From NCBI RefSeq assembly GCF_024166365.1, contig NC_064831.1:48051768-48115767 (forward strand): a stretch of DNA of 64,000 bases. The letters are read 5' to 3'. A program made the translations under genes and the position numbers. Source of the DNA: Elephas maximus indicus (taxonomy: Eukaryota; Chordata; Mammalia; Proboscidea; Elephantidae). Position 1 is the first letter of the stretch. The number at the start of each line of letters is the position of its first letter. A model generated the notes under the pieces. It was not told the DNA's origin. It saw only the letters and a list, made by a program, of their open reading frames with translations, and did not search any database. Below, in pieces: positions 63,181-64,000 of this stretch.

Positions 63181-64000
63181 GCAGCTGGAAAGAGGGAAGG
63201 GGGAAGGCAGCCACTGCCCACAGCAATTCACTGAGGAGCGGAGCAGGGGCCTGTGGCTGAGAGGAAGGGAGGAGCCTGCTTCCTGCCCGCCCCCCCCCCC
63301 CGCCCGGAGGCTGATGCCCGAGTGCCAAGAGGCAAAGCCAGGCAAAGACCACGGTGGATGAGCCCTGGTTGGCACAGCAGCTCTGTGAAGCATGGCGTCA
63401 TGGCACGGGGGAACCCTGCCAAAGGAAAAGGAAACCCCTAGGCTTGGCCCAATTTTCCAAGGTTATTGCCAATGGGTATAGGGCACATTAGGCCCAGGAC
63501 AGGCCAAAGTCACACCCATGACACTAGGAGTAGCAGATGTCAGTGGAGGATGGGGTGCAGAGGAGACGGCAGGCCCCAAGAGCAGAAAGGACCCACTCAG
63601 TACGAACAATCGGCCATTACTGGAAACTGATTACGCCTTCAAAGCATTCTTCTTCCAAATTCTCAAGCCTACTCAGACTTTTTTTGGTTGGTTTTAATGA
63701 CGAGCTTAAGATCACATCCATCTATGAAAAACAATCCACACTTCACCTTAACCCAGAAAAACCGAGAGAAGTAAACACACACACACAGAAACCACCACCG
63801 ATGCAGCAAGCTCAGAGGCCGTGAGTGAACCACACGCAACATCCTCCGGGTCTCCACCTTCCTGACCTTTCACTCGAGTTACCTGTGGGTATAAGAACAC
63901 CAGACGGGATCAGGGGTATGGCCGGATCTTATTCCTCAGTGCATCTGCTGCAGTGGACCAGCTCCTGGCATCCCCAGTCTGGTCTGGCTCTAACGAAAAC
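63181..64000. other. Unique sequence, GC-rich in part
   Basis: It includes a run of about 12 C at 63,290-63,301 and a short (AC)n near 63,775-63,786. No exon or repeat is confidently recognised. It could continue the candidate 3' UTR. Confidence 0.45.

Noticed and set aside
63353-63385. Possible AfroSINE head ('atgagccctggttggcacag')
   Set aside because: Only about 25 bp resemble the head, with no body or tail following. It could be chance.
1-64000. CRISPR arrays, operons, bacterial insertion sequences, phage genes
   Set aside because: The repeats here are interspersed retroposons. No regularly spaced palindromic array, ribosome binding site or compact gene order exists.

Overview
The window is nuclear DNA of an afrotherian mammal, most likely a paenungulate (elephant, sirenian or hyrax), with elephant the best guess. 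The evidence is its repeats. About two dozen tRNA-derived AfroSINE copies are present, an afrotherian family. Many belong to the length class that lacks about 40-45 bp in the middle, which is the class described for hyrax, sirenians and proboscideans. They sit beside RTE-type LINEs whose 3' tail matches the SINE tail, a young L1, MaLR-like solo LTRs, and old MIR and L2 copies shared by mammals. No operons, ribosome binding sites, CRISPR arrays or prokaryotic genes are present.

No host protein-coding exon could be supported. The long reading frames are LINE proteins or shadows of microsatellites and GC-rich DNA. The only hint of a host gene is at the right edge, where 62,745-63,180 looks like the polyadenylated end of a 3' untranslated region on the minus strand.

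Layout: 1-17.8 kb is unique sequence with scattered AfroSINEs, L2/MIR relics, two RTE fragments (4.35-4.93 and 7.2-9.45 kb) and one LTR. A perfect CTTC microsatellite lies at 17.79-18.0 kb. From 18.1 to 22.7 kb there is a three-layer nest: an AfroSINE split by an L1, which is split by an RTE. A nearly intact full-length L1 occupies 26.5-33.86 kb on the minus strand. It has monomeric 5' UTR repeats, an open ORF1 and an ORF2 broken by one missing base. An ancient plus-strand L1 at 39.56-46.68 kb carries five later insertions. At 49.67-55.2 kb an RTE is split by an L1 that is itself split by another L1. The last 9 kb is quieter, with a tRNA-Gly-headed SINE, a short RTE insertion with a perfect target duplication, and a local 112-bp duplication.

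The elements form a chronology. L1 supplied the machinery for L1 insertions, with TT/AAAA-like target sites at several junctions. RTE probably mobilised the AfroSINEs, because they share its tail. RTE in L1 at one site and L1 in RTE at another shows overlapping periods of activity. No undescribed functional system is evident. The most unusual points are the L1 5' UTR monomers with a long antisense frame, the L1 inter-ORF frame that overlaps the ORF2 start, and RTE copies deleted internally but keeping both ends, which resemble a SINE body.
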